Of a stretch of DNA of 64,000 nt, positions 8,746 to 18,827 are shown piece by piece. Location of the stretch: the NCBI GenBank assembly GCA_021155965.1, contig JAJNBJ010000002.1, positions 62,001 to 126,000 on the forward strand, written 5' to 3'. The notes beneath the pieces are model-generated. The model saw only the letters and a list, made by a program, of their open reading frames with translations. It did not search any database and was not told the DNA's origin. Position 1 is the first letter of the stretch, and the number at the start of each line of letters is the position of its first letter. The translations under genes were made by a program, and so were the position numbers. The stretch comes from Flavipsychrobacter sp. Lineage in GTDB: Bacteria > Bacteroidota > Bacteroidia > Chitinophagales > Chitinophagaceae.

Positions 8746-10440
8746 TTATGAATTAGTATCTGTACCTAATTCATTTTTCTTCAGATAAGCAACCAAACTT
8801 ATCCCAACAACCAACAATGCGCCTATCACATTCAGCCAGAGGAAGGATACAATGTTGAGGATATAGATAAGTATTACACTCAATTCAGCAATTATCGCAG
8901 CAGTAAATACAATATTCCCATTGGCACGCTTCACATAAAAAGCCACCAGGAAAATGCCCAGTATAGTACCATAAAACAACGAGCCCAATATGTTCACTGC
9001 CTCTATCAGCGACCCAAGCTTTGCGGCAAACATAGCGACACAAATGCAGAATATACCCCACGCCAGCGTATGCATTTTCCCATGCCTCACTTCCTCTTTA
9101 GAATCTGGCAATTGCCCGCGCATCATCTGCACATCCATCAGCGATGAAGCAGTAAGCGAATTCAAAGCAGCAGAAATAGACCCCCACGATGCAAGTATAA
9201 TGACTGCAAACAGCAAGCCTACTATCCCTTTGGGCAAGGAGTTCTTTACAAAATACAGGAAGATATAATTCGTATCGTTCTTATCCGGGCTGTAGTTCTT
9301 CGCAATATGTGCCGATATACTATCCCGCATAGTCTGCATTTGCCGCCGTGTTTCAGCAAACTCCGACAAAGCTGCCGGCAACTGCGTATTATTATCCTTT
9401 TTGTATTGGATCACATTTTGCGCCTGTGCCCGTAACTCTTCATGCAATTGTCCATACGCACTCTCTACAGCAACCACATTTTGCGGTTCACTTCTTTTAT
9501 AAGCATCATACGCAGCGGTATTGAATGACAACGGCGAAGAGTTGAACATATAGAACACAAACACCAGCGCACCTATCAGCAATATCATGAACTGCATGGG
9601 TATCTTCACAATACCGTTAAGCAACAGGCCCAGCCTGCTTTCCTTCATACTCTTACCGGTTATATACCTTCCTACCTGGCTCTGGTCCGTACCAAAGTAA
9701 GAAAGCGCAAGAAAGAACCCACCTATCACCCCACTCCATATGTTATACTTATCTTTCCAGTCAAACTCCGTAGTGATCACATTCAACTTCCCTGACTTTC
9801 CGGCTATGTATAATGCATCTCCAAAGCTTACTCCACCGGGTAACTGATGCACCACCAGGTACCCCGCTATCCCCATCGAAGCCAGTATGATCAGGAACTG
9901 CAATTTCTGCGTATGTGCCACTGCCTTCGCACCGCCAGTATAAGTATAGATGATGAGTAGCCCACCCATAATAACATTGGTGAGATAAATATTCCACCCA
10001 AGCATGGACGATAAAATAATGGCAGGCGCATAAATACTAACACCCGTAGATAACCCGCGCGACAAAAGGAATAACAAAGAAGTGAACAACCTCGTCTTCT
10101 TGTCAAACCGCTCTTCGAGGTATTGATAGGCAGTAAAGACTTTCAGGTGGTGAAAGATGGGGATGAACGTTATGCAGATGACCACCATAGCAATGGGCAA
10201 TCCAAAATAGTACTGCACAAACCGCATCCCATCGGTATATGCCTGCCCCGGCGCCGAAAGAAAAGTTATAGCGCTAGCCTGTGTAGCCATTATGCCCAGC
10301 AGCACTATATACCATGGCATTTGTTTATCAGCAAGCAGGTAGGAATGCGCTCCGCTATGATGCCCTCTCCCCTTATAAAGCCCATAGGCTATCATTGCCG
10401 CCAGCGTGATCAGTAAAACAACCCAGTCAAGTGTACTCAT
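8746..10440 (-). CDS. Sodium:solute symporter (SSS family)
   Basis: The protein has 564 aa and about 13 hydrophobic segments, and starts DWVVLLITLAAMIAYG. The SSS core is visible: a first broken helix with GIMATQASAITFLSAPGQAY, the TYTGGAKAVAHT region near 165-175, and SYFGTDQSQVGRYITGKS around 250. A hydrophilic, helix-rich insert of about 90 residues lies between two later TM segments (about 310-395). The substrate cannot be read from sequence. It follows a PIG-L deacetylase gene, which suggests uptake of a sugar-like or N-acetylated compound, but this is inference. Its ATG overlaps the stop of a 35-aa membrane-protein gene (ATGA), so the two are translationally coupled. Confidence 0.92.
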   Translation of the reverse strand: MSTLDWVVLLITLAAMIAYGLYKGRGHHSGAHSYLLADKQMPWYIVLLGIMATQASAITFLSAPGQAYTDGMRFVQYYFGLPIAMVVICITFIPIFHHLKVFTAYQYLEERFDKKTRLFTSLLFLLSRGLSTGVSIYAPAIILSSMLGWNIYLTNVIMGGLLIIYTYTGGAKAVAHTQKLQFLIILASMGIAGYLVVHQLPGGVSFGDALYIAGKSGKLNVITTEFDWKDKYNIWSGVIGGFFLALSYFGTDQSQVGRYITGKSMKESRLGLLLNGIVKIPMQFMILLIGALVFVFYMFNSSPLSFNTAAYDAYKRSEPQNVVAVESAYGQLHEELRAQAQNVIQYKKDNNTQLPAALSEFAETRRQMQTMRDSISAHIAKNYSPDKNDTNYIFLYFVKNSLPKGIVGLLFAVIILASWGSISAALNSLTASSLMDVQMMRGQLPDSKEEVRHGKMHTLAWGIFCICVAMFAAKLGSLIEAVNILGSLFYGTILGIFLVAFYVKRANGNIVFTAAIIAELSVILIYILNIVSFLWLNVIGALLVVGISLVAYLKKNELGTDTNS

Positions 10441-10544
10441 TTATAGTATTGCGTGAATTGAAAATACAACACTATCTGCAGAATGAGCAAAAGTATCACC
10501 GTAAAATACCATGCAGGCCAGTTTTGTCTTTTGGGTCGTTCCAT
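10437..10544 (-). CDS. Small single-pass membrane protein, 35 aa, coupled to the symporter
   Basis: This is a short open frame: ATG at 10544, TGA at 10439-10437. The protein has a basic start (MERPKRQNWPAW), one hydrophobic helix (about 13-29) and a short polar tail ending QYYK. It fills the space between the deacetylase and symporter genes on the same strand. Its TGA overlaps the symporter ATG in an ATGA arrangement. Length, position and coupling suggest a small accessory subunit or assembly factor for the symporter, but no family is recognised. It could instead be only a leader peptide that couples translation. Confidence 0.7.
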   Translation of the reverse strand: MERPKRQNWPAWYFTVILLLILQIVLYFQFTQYYK

Positions 10545-10558
10545 AATATATCCCTAAT

Positions 10559-13057
10559 TTAATTGCTCCCTTTAGGGTTGGGGCTCAGCATATTCATCAG
10601 CAGCCTTATCGCACCCTTATTACCCGCCGGTATCTGCCGTGAGAAAGAAAGCGATGTATATATGTAATTTCCTTTCCCGTATTTCGCATACAATGTACCA
10701 CCCGTCAATGGTTGCTCACCGGCATCGTGCATAGCGAACAATGGCTTATAATTATCATCCCATTTTTTAGCAAAATACAAGCCTCTCTCCTGCACCCAGC
10801 CATCAAAATCCTTGTCGGTTATTTTATTGGGGTAACTCAGCAACCTGCTCTTCGGGTCGGTGAATTCCACTTTAGCATCTTCCTCCGTAACACGGTCATG
10901 CGACAGGGTGATTGGGTATGGCCCAAGCTTTGTAGTAGCCATATCCTGCATAGTATTGTATTGCATTAGCAGCGTACCTCCGTTCTGCACATATTGCATC
11001 AGCACCGGCAGCCAATAAGCCATCCTCTTCTCCACATTCACCGCCCTTATCCCGGTAATTATGGCATCATACTTTTTTAGCCGCACGGCATTCTCCAGAT
11101 CACTTTCCTTCAGCACATCCACCTCTATTCCTGCCTGTCTTAAAAACGTGGGTATATAATCACCCGCTCCCTCAACATAGCCCACACGCGTCACGGTACG
11201 CTTCCAGTTAGCACGAACTACTTTGGCAACAGGATTGGTAAAATACTGTAGCGTTGGTAAATGGTTATACTGTATCAGGTGCAAAGCCTTATCATACGTT
11301 TTATTATTTGCCGTAAATGATACACTCAGATAATAATCGCCACTATCCTGCTTTGCAGACAGTTTTGAATCAATATTAACGATTATAAAAGTATCTGTGC
11401 CTTCTGCCAGGTTGATCTTTTTGATAACTGCCACATCCGATTTTGTACCACTTATTGTAAGCACTCCATCAGACAAATTTTTATATGCATGAAGGCGCAC
11501 CTCAGCCTGCACCGGGCCATCAGGTTTTGTAATAAGCAATGTAGTATTAAATGCTACCGATACATCAGGCACAATACGCAATTGTTCAACAATATCACCT
11601 TTCACCGGGTCCAGCTTTTTGTAAGACAACGGCACCTTCACCGGAATGTCTATTCCGCCAATATTCAGCATCAGCGATGCATTCAGATTATTGGGCGTTT
11701 CCGGCAGCCCCAGCAAAGTATCGTGTGGTATAGCAAACATATCCGCATCCGGATGCGCTTTCGACAGCCAGTAGGGCTGTGTGAACGGCTCATCTTTTGA
11801 TATAGCTATCGCGTGCTCAAAAGTGAGCAACGTATCGTACGGCAAAGACAAATTCGTCGTAGTATCGCCATTGCCCCAGCTTATCCCGTCCAGTCTGAAC
11901 GGCGTATGAGACCGCGCAATCACACGCAACGTAAAAGGCAATGTAGCCCCCCTAACAGCCTGCGGTTGCTTTGCATACAATTCAGCCATCAGCCCGGTAC
12001 AATCAAGTATCACCCTATCTATCTCTTCCAGTTTTTGTTTGCGCCAGTATTCATCTGCAACACTCTGTATCTTCTTACGCACTTCCAGCAATGCCGGTAT
12101 ACTCGCATCCGGGTGCAGGAAATCAAAACGTTCTTCAATTTTTTTCAGGTCATCGCCAATATCTGTTCTGCCAACACGCCCCCAGGTTATATCTATGCCA
12201 TCAAAAAAAGACTGCGACAAACTATCCCCATCTATATACTTAAAATACTCTGTCTGCACACCCGGTGTACTTGGTGTACCCGCCCCCTGGCTTTTATGAA
12301 TGCTGCGGCTTCTGCCTGCCAGTTCACCGCAACCCTCTCCAAATGTTGGTAAATACTGCCCTACTCCCAGCTTGAATTGGTCTTCCGATGTAGTATTCCG
12401 GTCCCCGAACTTGTATGTGTTGAGTAACAAACGTTTAGGCTGCCACTCCTTGTAATAGCGCAATTGCTCCGTATACTGCATTTTGTCGCCGGTTGCTTTA
12501 AATGCTTTCGCGGCTATAACAGCTGAAGCAGCATGCTGCCCATGCCCCGCCATAGTATTGGGTGGGAAACGGCATATCACTACATCAGGTCGGTACTTAC
12601 GCATTACCCATACAGCGTCATACGTGAGCAAATATTCAGGCCAGTGCTTGAATGTCTCTTCATGTGTTTTCGAAAAACCAAAATCTATTGCACGCGAAAA
12701 ATACTGCTCCGCGCCATCCAGTTTTCGGGCCTCTATCAGTTCATGAGTGCGTATCAGGCCAAGTGCCTCTCCTTGTTCGCTGCCTAATATGTTTTGCCCG
12801 CCATCTCCTCGCGTAAGAGAGAGATATGCAGTGCGGATATGTCTGTCATTCACCAGCCATGCCAGCAGGCGCGTATTTTCATCATCAGGGTGCGCTGCAA
12901 CATACAATACATTCACGAGGTTCCTTAACCGTGCTATATCTCCATATATTTTGTCCGATGCTGCTGGCCGCAATTGTTGCGCAAACAATTCGCCTCTTGC
13001 CGATAGCATTACTGCCGCAACCACAACCACTTGAATAAAACTGCCTTTAATACTCAT
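10559..13057 (-). CDS. PIG-L family deacetylase, secreted, large form
   Basis: The protein has 832 aa from the ATG at 13057; an upstream GTG at 13075 would add six residues ahead of the signal peptide. The signal peptide ends near ELFAQ. The PIG-L/LmbE domain (about 30-300) has the metal-binding motif AAHPDDE near 55-61, the following RGDGGQN block, and MAGHGQH with a further ligand His. The rest has beta-rich regions and a C-terminal part (about 600-820) resembling a glutamine-amidotransferase/ThuA-like fold, with GTLLMQYNTMQDM. PIG-L enzymes are Zn-dependent N-deacetylases of GlcNAc-like groups. The signal peptide puts the enzyme in the periplasm or at the surface. The small membrane protein and the symporter follow on the same strand, so the three likely form one degradation/uptake operon. 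Confidence 0.87.
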   Translation of the reverse strand: MSIKGSFIQVVVVAAVMLSARGELFAQQLRPAASDKIYGDIARLRNLVNVLYVAAHPDDENTRLLAWLVNDRHIRTAYLSLTRGDGGQNILGSEQGEALGLIRTHELIEARKLDGAEQYFSRAIDFGFSKTHEETFKHWPEYLLTYDAVWVMRKYRPDVVICRFPPNTMAGHGQHAASAVIAAKAFKATGDKMQYTEQLRYYKEWQPKRLLLNTYKFGDRNTTSEDQFKLGVGQYLPTFGEGCGELAGRSRSIHKSQGAGTPSTPGVQTEYFKYIDGDSLSQSFFDGIDITWGRVGRTDIGDDLKKIEERFDFLHPDASIPALLEVRKKIQSVADEYWRKQKLEEIDRVILDCTGLMAELYAKQPQAVRGATLPFTLRVIARSHTPFRLDGISWGNGDTTTNLSLPYDTLLTFEHAIAISKDEPFTQPYWLSKAHPDADMFAIPHDTLLGLPETPNNLNASLMLNIGGIDIPVKVPLSYKKLDPVKGDIVEQLRIVPDVSVAFNTTLLITKPDGPVQAEVRLHAYKNLSDGVLTISGTKSDVAVIKKINLAEGTDTFIIVNIDSKLSAKQDSGDYYLSVSFTANNKTYDKALHLIQYNHLPTLQYFTNPVAKVVRANWKRTVTRVGYVEGAGDYIPTFLRQAGIEVDVLKESDLENAVRLKKYDAIITGIRAVNVEKRMAYWLPVLMQYVQNGGTLLMQYNTMQDMATTKLGPYPITLSHDRVTEEDAKVEFTDPKSRLLSYPNKITDKDFDGWVQERGLYFAKKWDDNYKPLFAMHDAGEQPLTGGTLYAKYGKGNYIYTSLSFSRQIPAGNKGAIRLLMNMLSPNPKGSN

Positions 13058-13220
13058 AAAGCCAAAAGTAAGCACTTCAATAAAAAGTTAAATGCCGCAA
13101 AATTGTATCTGCGCATCTAAATTATTTATAAAATATATTAATTATTATTCAATAAATTGGCACGAAGTTGCTATATTTACCTATCAGATATGACTATAAA
13201 TTAACATAATTGAGTTTACA

Positions 13221-15650
13221 ATGAATAAGACTACAGGTTTCATCATCGCCCTATTGTTCCTTACATTCAGCGCATTTTCTAAAGCAGGCTTCTCACCTGC
13301 CCCCGGGAAGCTATTTTTTATTGAAAATAAGGGGCAGATAACCGACCAGCATTCTTTGCCAAGAAATGATATACAGTATGCGCTCAACGCACCGGGCATC
13401 AATATATTCATCGGCAACGGCCAGTTGCACTACCAGTTCTATAAACTCAAATTAAAGCATACCGACCTGCCGGGGTATTTAAAGAAACAATTCAAAGATC
13501 ATAAACCGGTTGATACCCATGAGCAATTGGCAACGGTGGAAACTTACAGGATGGACGTAGAACTCGTTGGCGCAAACAAATATGCCAACGTAACCGCTAC
13601 TGAAAAACAGGCTTACTACGAAAATTATTACCTCGCCAACAGCCCGCAGGAAGGTTACCATGCAGGCGCCTGTGGCAAAATAACATACCGGAATGTTTAC
13701 AATGATATTGACTGGGTTATTTACATAAAAGATAATAAGTTGGAGCATGAATTTGTCGTAGGCCCCAATGGCAATGCTGCAGATATAAAACTGAAATACA
13801 GTGGCCACACATCTCTTACCATAAAGGACAATGGCAGCATTGTTGCTGCTACGCCAATGGGCATTATTAATGAGCATGCCCCTGTGTGCTTTCGCCCCTC
13901 AGGAAAAGAAATTGCATCATCCTATCAACTGAATAACAATATACTTAGCTATAATGTAGAAGACACAAAGAATGTGATCATAGACCCAACAGTGCAATGG
14001 GCAACCTATTACGGCCCCGACTCAAACAATACCTCGTTCTACGGCATGATCTGCGATGCCACTGCCAATATTTATGCCGATGGGCTCACCTGGTCACCAA
14101 CAACAGGCAATATAGCTACAGCAGGTGCCTTCCAGGTTACTTATGGCGGGGGCTGTGACGCTTTTCTCGTTAAATTCGATTCCTCGGGCAACCGCATTTG
14201 GGGTACGTTCTATGGCGGTGCCAATGGTGATTGGGCCAATGACCTGACCATAAGTACAAGCAGCAGCCTGTATATGTTAGGGACCTCAAATAGCACAACA
14301 GGCATTGCCACAGCAGGCACACAACAAACCACACTCGGCGGCGGTTACGATGCATTTCTGGCCAAGTTCAACACTGCTGGTATGCGCATATGGGGCACCT
14401 ATGCTGGCGGCACTGCAGCCGACTATCCCGAGACCGCTAAATGCGATCCGGTTAACCGCATCTATATTTCCGGCACGGCAGACTCTTATACGGGTATTGC
14501 AACAGCAGGTAGCCATATGCCTGCACGCGCCGGCGGGCACGACAACTTCCTGATACAATATGACTCTCTTGGCGTAAGGCAATGGGGCACTTACTATGGC
14601 GGCACTTCCGATGAATTTGGCGGCGTGGTTAGCTGCGATGCTTCCTCGGTTTGCCTTGCTGGTTACACCTATAGCACCTCAGGTATTACTACTCCATCAG
14701 CACATCAACCGGTTCATGGCGGTGCATGCGACGTTTATATTGCTAGGTTCACTTCTGGCGGCGCAAGGATGTGGGGCTCGTATTATGGCGGCGTAGAGTC
14801 CGAACTCACCGGCAACCTGATGGCCTCAAATGGCGCACTTTATCTTTTGGGCTCTACCGGCAGCACTACCGGTATTGCAACCGCAGGTGCATACCAGGCC
14901 GCATGGGCCGGCAGCCAGGACGCTTTCCTGCTGAAGATCAACCCCGACCTGAGCCACGTGATCTGGGGCACCTATTTCGGTGGACCCGGCGATGATGCTG
15001 TTGACTACAGCAGGATGTGCGCTGACGGGCATGGCGATATATATATAACAGGCCTCACAACAAGCACTTCAGGCATTGCCAGCCCTGGGGCTTTTCATAC
15101 AACTCATGGCGGTGGCGACTATGATGCATTTTTTGCCAAGTTCAGCCCCATAGGCACATTATACTGGAGCACATACTACGGCGGCACCAGCACCGACCTT
15201 GGCAAAGCATGCGCTTTCGATGGCCTGAATGCATACCTGGCAGGACAAACAGTTAGCCCCGACAACATAGCCACACCGGGTGCATTCCTTAGCACCGGCG
15301 GCAGCGGCCCATTCTACCCGCAGGGCTTTATTGTCAAGTTCATCATTACAGATACTTCGATCGTCACACTATCAGCTGCATCAAAGAACATACCAACGGC
15401 CAGCATCAGCATCTACCCTAACCCCAACAATGGCTCATTTACTTTAACCGGTTCCGATATCAGCAATGGCAATGTCCAGCTTACGGTTTTGGACATTACA
15501 GGCAAAACCATCCTTAATGATCAGGCTGTTGTTGCAAACACCAGCCTGTCTAAACAAATAACCCTGCCACAGGATGCTGCTCCCGGTGTTTATTTTATCC
15601 GGGCGGTGTCACAAAGCCAAACTACTGTACTCAGGTTTGTGAAGGAGTAG
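13221..15650 (+). CDS. Secreted SBBP-repeat beta-propeller protein with T9SS sorting domain
   Basis: The protein has 809 aa. A signal peptide (about 1-22) is followed by an N-terminal domain (about 25-250) of the type found ahead of SBBP repeats, with FFIENKGQITDQ near 31. Seven or so SBBP-like propeller repeats (about 255-700) each carry a W-G-T-Y-Y-G-G type strand and a DAFLAKF-like strand. The C-terminal 75 residues are a type A T9SS sorting domain: SIYPNPNNGSF, then LTVLDITGK, ending VLRFVKE. It is expected at the cell surface or outside. Gly/Thr/Ser-rich repeats at DNA level make this gene prone to slippage or recombination. The gene converges with the next one, 3 nt between stops. Its ligand is unknown. 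Confidence 0.9.
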   Translation: MNKTTGFIIALLFLTFSAFSKAGFSPAPGKLFFIENKGQITDQHSLPRNDIQYALNAPGINIFIGNGQLHYQFYKLKLKHTDLPGYLKKQFKDHKPVDTHEQLATVETYRMDVELVGANKYANVTATEKQAYYENYYLANSPQEGYHAGACGKITYRNVYNDIDWVIYIKDNKLEHEFVVGPNGNAADIKLKYSGHTSLTIKDNGSIVAATPMGIINEHAPVCFRPSGKEIASSYQLNNNILSYNVEDTKNVIIDPTVQWATYYGPDSNNTSFYGMICDATANIYADGLTWSPTTGNIATAGAFQVTYGGGCDAFLVKFDSSGNRIWGTFYGGANGDWANDLTISTSSSLYMLGTSNSTTGIATAGTQQTTLGGGYDAFLAKFNTAGMRIWGTYAGGTAADYPETAKCDPVNRIYISGTADSYTGIATAGSHMPARAGGHDNFLIQYDSLGVRQWGTYYGGTSDEFGGVVSCDASSVCLAGYTYSTSGITTPSAHQPVHGGACDVYIARFTSGGARMWGSYYGGVESELTGNLMASNGALYLLGSTGSTTGIATAGAYQAAWAGSQDAFLLKINPDLSHVIWGTYFGGPGDDAVDYSRMCADGHGDIYITGLTTSTSGIASPGAFHTTHGGGDYDAFFAKFSPIGTLYWSTYYGGTSTDLGKACAFDGLNAYLAGQTVSPDNIATPGAFLSTGGSGPFYPQGFIVKFIITDTSIVTLSAASKNIPTASISIYPNPNNGSFTLTGSDISNGNVQLTVLDITGKTILNDQAVVANTSLSKQITLPQDAAPGVYFIRAVSQSQTTVLRFVKE

Positions 15651-15653
15651 CTA

Positions 15654-16691
15654 TCAATAGTACTCGTACTTCTTTTCAGAGATATTGGTGACTACCTTTT
15701 TGCCATCTTTAAGCGTGTACCAGGTTTCCTTGGTTGGGTTGCCCTTGCTGTCGTACTCAAACTCTGTGTAGAAACTGGGCCTTGTGTTATCTATACTGCC
15801 ATCTGCTTTGTACGTAGTATATTCGATTATATTGTCCCAGTCGTCATATTGCATTTTCGCCTGGCCCAGCAACGTCCCGTCTTTTTTATAAGAGCTGTTT
15901 TCTATTCTGCGGCCTTTATTATCGAATGTTGCGGTCCACTTACCTTTTAGTTCCGTTTCCGATGAATATATCCCACCACTTATCCCGTTACCCAGGCTGT
16001 CATATTCCTTTGTTCGTTTCATCAATACCCTGCCTGTCTCATCTTTATGCAAATACTCCACCTGGTTATCTTTGCTGTCATATTTATAAGTTGTTGTCCA
16101 CGGCGTTTTGTTCTCGCCTGAGTATTCGGCAATTTCTATTTCATTGCCCCTGTCATCATATTTATACACCAGCCTCCTGGATCTGTCCTTATCTGCAGCC
16201 ACCTCAATCTGCTCTGTCTTCCTGCCCTTTTCATCACACTTAAAAGTGATCGTTGAATTCTGCATCGGGTCTTCAAACTTAAAAATCCATTCTACCGGGC
16301 AGGTTTCATTATACTTATAAACGCAATTCCATTTGGCTTTGCCATCTGCTGCATATTCATTCTGGTCTATTAAGTGGCCGTTCTTATCATACACATTATA
16401 GCCGCTATCTTCCAATGCCCTCACACCATTCTCAGCAACCTTATAGTCCTTATACGTCACCGACTTCACCTCTCCGAAAATATGGTGCTCATATGCAGTG
16501 ATCGGTATCTGCACATAATTCGTCTTGTCGAATATCTTTCCACGGCCCGGGTCATTCCATTTGGCTTTGGGCAGTGTTGTATCGGCAACATTGCCTGGCT
16601 TATCGGCTGATGGGGTGTTTTCTCCGCATGATGCAAAGAACAATGCTGCCATGCAGCACAACAACGAGGCCTGAATTTTTACGTTTCTCAT
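15654..16691 (-). CDS. Lipoprotein with YD/RHS-like sequence repeats
   Basis: The protein has 345 aa. A lipoprotein signal ends at a lipobox AALFFASC with Cys22. The mature part has at least eight repeats of a YD-like motif of the form Y.YD.RGN.IE, such as YKYDDRGNEIEIAEY and FEYDSKGNPTKETWY. This motif family is found in short lipoproteins of Bacteroidota as well as in large RHS proteins. No RHS core, cleavage motif or toxin tip is present. It is probably tethered to the outer membrane; its function is unknown. A gap of about 110 nt on its 5' side, with AT-rich stretches, should hold the promoter. Confidence 0.8.
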   Translation of the reverse strand: MRNVKIQASLLCCMAALFFASCGENTPSADKPGNVADTTLPKAKWNDPGRGKIFDKTNYVQIPITAYEHHIFGEVKSVTYKDYKVAENGVRALEDSGYNVYDKNGHLIDQNEYAADGKAKWNCVYKYNETCPVEWIFKFEDPMQNSTITFKCDEKGRKTEQIEVAADKDRSRRLVYKYDDRGNEIEIAEYSGENKTPWTTTYKYDSKDNQVEYLHKDETGRVLMKRTKEYDSLGNGISGGIYSSETELKGKWTATFDNKGRRIENSSYKKDGTLLGQAKMQYDDWDNIIEYTTYKADGSIDNTRPSFYTEFEYDSKGNPTKETWYTLKDGKKVVTNISEKKYEYY

Positions 16692-16801
16692 ATGCGTGTG
16701 TTTGAGATGAAACGTAAAAGTATCTATATTATTATAAAAACAACTACAATTTTAGTAGTATCAATACCCAGGTTTCTGTTCCCTGTTCCTGTTTCTCGCC
16801 C

Positions 16802-18394
16802 CTACACCCTAGCCGTCTTAAACTCACTCGTAAAGTGGAACTCTATCTTCGGGTTGTTTTGCCGCTCGGTGTTGAGGAACCATTCGCTTTGGGCAAGGTA
16901 GACCAGGTTGCCGTCTTTATCTTCCATTATATTGCTTTGCTTGAAGCGGGCAAAATCCTCTATGGCTTTTTTGTCCCCGGTTATCCAGCAGGCTTTGTAG
17001 AACTGCAGCGGCATGAATGCGCACGACGCGCCATACTCCTGCAGCAGGCGGTATTGTATCACTTCGAACTGCAGCTCACCCACACAACCAATTATCTTCC
17101 TGTTGCCGCCATGCTGCGTGAACAACTGCGCCACACCCTCATCCGTCAATTGGCTTACACCTTTCTCCAGTTGCTTGGTCTTCATCGGGTCCTTGTTCAC
17201 AAGCTCTTTAAATATCTCCGGGCTGAAGGTAGGAATACCCGTGAACTGCATCACCTCTCCCTCTGTGAGTGTATCGCCTATTTTAAAAGTACCTGTGTCG
17301 AACAGCCCCACCACATCGCCCGGATAAGCCTCTTCTATCACATCCTTCTCCCGCGCCATAAATGAGTATGGATTGCTGAAGCGCACATCCTTGCCCATGC
17401 GTGTATGCTTATAATAAGTATTCCTTGCAAACCTGCCCGAGCACACCCTCAGGAACGCTATCCTGTCGCGGTGGCGGGGATCGAGGTTGGCATGTATCTT
17501 AAAGATGAAACCCGTGAATTTATCTTCATCCGGGTTCACATGGCGGGTATCCGTATCCCTGCCCAATGGCACCGGCGCTATCTTGATGAACGTATCCAGC
17601 AGCTCCTTCACACCAAAGTTATTCACCGCACTGCCAAAGAACACCGGCGATACTTTCCCTTCCAGGTAGCTCTGCACATTCAATTCGCCATACACACCCT
17701 GCAGCAGTTCCACATCCTCGCGCAACTGGTTGGCATCGCGCTCGCCTATTTTATCATCGAGCAGTTTAGCGCTGAGGTCGTGTATCGGCACAGTGTTCTC
17801 TTCCGTGCTTTTCTGGCTTGCCGTAAAAAGGTTCAGGCTGCTGTTGTATAAGTTATACACCCCTTTGAACTCCTTACCCATATTTATAGGCCAGCTCAGC
17901 GGGTGCAGGCTCAGTTTCAGTTCTTTTTCTATTTCGTCCATCAGGTCGTGCGGAAATTTTCCGTCACGGTCCAGCTTGTTCACAAAAACTATTATCGGCG
18001 TATCCCTCATGCGGCACACCTCCACCAGTTTGCGGGTCTGGTCTTCCACACCGTTCACGCTGTCTATCACCAGTATCACACTGTCCACGGCGGTCAGTGT
18101 GCGGTAAGTATCTTCGGCAAAGTCTTTGTGGCCGGGTGTATCCAGCAGGTTGATGAGTATATTATTATACTCAAAGCTCATCACCGATGTAGCCACGCTG
18201 ATACCCCTTTGCCGCTCTATCTCCATAAAGTCGCTGGTGGCGTGTTTCTTTATCTTGTTGCTCTTCACGGCACCTGCCACCTGTATAGCGCCGCCAAACA
18301 GCAGCAGCTTCTCCGTAAGCGTGGTCTTACCCGCATCCGGGTGTGATATGATGGCAAATGTGCGTCGTTTGGCTATTTCGTTATCGTATTTCAT
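16802..18394 (-). CDS. prfC: Peptide chain release factor 3 (RF3)
   Basis: The protein has 530 aa, the usual RF3 length. RF3 is a translational GTPase that recycles RF1/RF2 from the ribosome after peptide release. The G1 motif [11 protein letters not shown] lies near residue 19, the switch-[10 protein letters not shown] near 87 and the G4 NKLDRDG near 142. The C-terminal domain carries [12 protein letters not shown], typical of RF3. The 88-nt leader contains a tandem GTCGTAAGT-type repeat that is copied, along with the first codons of prfC, beyond the toxin-antitoxin pair upstream (see the entry at 19144). Confidence 0.97.
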   Translation of the reverse strand: MKYDNEIAKRRTFAIISHPDAGKTTLTEKLLLFGGAIQVAGAVKSNKIKKHATSDFMEIERQRGISVATSVMSFEYNNILINLLDTPGHKDFAEDTYRTLTAVDSVILVIDSVNGVEDQTRKLVEVCRMRDTPIIVFVNKLDRDGKFPHDLMDEIEKELKLSLHPLSWPINMGKEFKGVYNLYNSSLNLFTASQKSTEENTVPIHDLSAKLLDDKIGERDANQLREDVELLQGVYGELNVQSYLEGKVSPVFFGSAVNNFGVKELLDTFIKIAPVPLGRDTDTRHVNPDEDKFTGFIFKIHANLDPRHRDRIAFLRVCSGRFARNTYYKHTRMGKDVRFSNPYSFMAREKDVIEEAYPGDVVGLFDTGTFKIGDTLTEGEVMQFTGIPTFSPEIFKELVNKDPMKTKQLEKGVSQLTDEGVAQLFTQHGGNRKIIGCVGELQFEVIQYRLLQEYGASCAFMPLQFYKACWITGDKKAIEDFARFKQSNIMEDKDGNLVYLAQSEWFLNTERQNNPKIEFHFTSEFKTARV

Positions 18395-18399
18395 TTTTT

Positions 18400-18430
18400 A
18401 GTCGTAAGTCGTAAGTCATAAGTCGTAAGT
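18400..18430 (+). repeat. Direct repeat copy A, tandem GTCGTAAGT-type tract in the prfC leader
   Basis: This 31-nt tract of imperfect 9-10-mers (AGTCGTAAGTCGTAAGTCAT and onward) just upstream of prfC matches 19177-19207 with one mismatch. Together with 18348-18376, it forms the right-hand copy of a direct repeat flanking the hepT/mntA pair. Confidence 0.85.
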
Positions 18431-18482
18431 GTACAGATGATTATTTCTAAAAAGTTCGCAAAGGTAAATGATTTAAGAAAGG

Positions 18483-18827
18483 TTAGTGGAGTGTATCAAT
18501 TATCCTTTCAATATCAGCAATTAGCAGTGGGAGATATTCGGCGATTATCATCCATACGATACCATAGTCAATACCCATGTAATCATGAACAATACGATTG
18601 CGGAAACCACGCAACCTGTGCCAGTCAACTGTGCTGTGCGCATCCTTAAATTCTTCGGATAACCGGTTTGCAGCCTCACCAATTATCTCAAAGTTCCTCA
18701 CTACGGCATCAATGGTCTTTTCATCAGCCGCAAATAGCTCAAAAGACAGACCATTGGTGTACCTCACTATCTTATCTGCTGCCACTAATATATCTCCCAA
18801 TAAAAGGCTAGCCTCTCTTTTAGACAT
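18483..18827 (-). CDS. HepT-like HEPN ribonuclease toxin (DUF86)
   Basis: The protein has 114 aa, the normal HepT length, and is mostly helical. The HEPN catalytic motif RxxxxHxY is intact as RNRIVHDY near residue 83. HepT toxins are RNases that, when free, cleave RNA (tRNA ends in the studied case) and are neutralised by a partner minimal nucleotidyltransferase, which adds AMP to the toxin's Tyr. The upstream mntA-like gene overlaps its start by 8 nt, the usual pairing. The pair lies between prfC and a relic of the prfC 5' end, a sign of insertion or duplication. Confidence 0.9.
   Translation of the reverse strand: MSKREASLLLGDILVAADKIVRYTNGLSFELFAADEKTIDAVVRNFEIIGEAANRLSEEFKDAHSTVDWHRLRGFRNRIVHDYMGIDYGIVWMIIAEYLPLLIADIERIIDTLH

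Noticed and set aside
8637-8746. Attachment site or transposon edge of the TIR-STAND cluster
   Set aside because: The gap holds no inverted terminal repeat, integrase or tRNA; the other edge is outside the window.
14100-15300. Long direct repeats as a CRISPR or mobile array
   Set aside because: The repeats are in-frame SBBP protein repeats of one gene, not spaced identical units.
15654-16691. RHS toxin because of YD-like repeats
   Set aside because: It is a short lipoprotein without RHS core, cleavage site or toxin tip.
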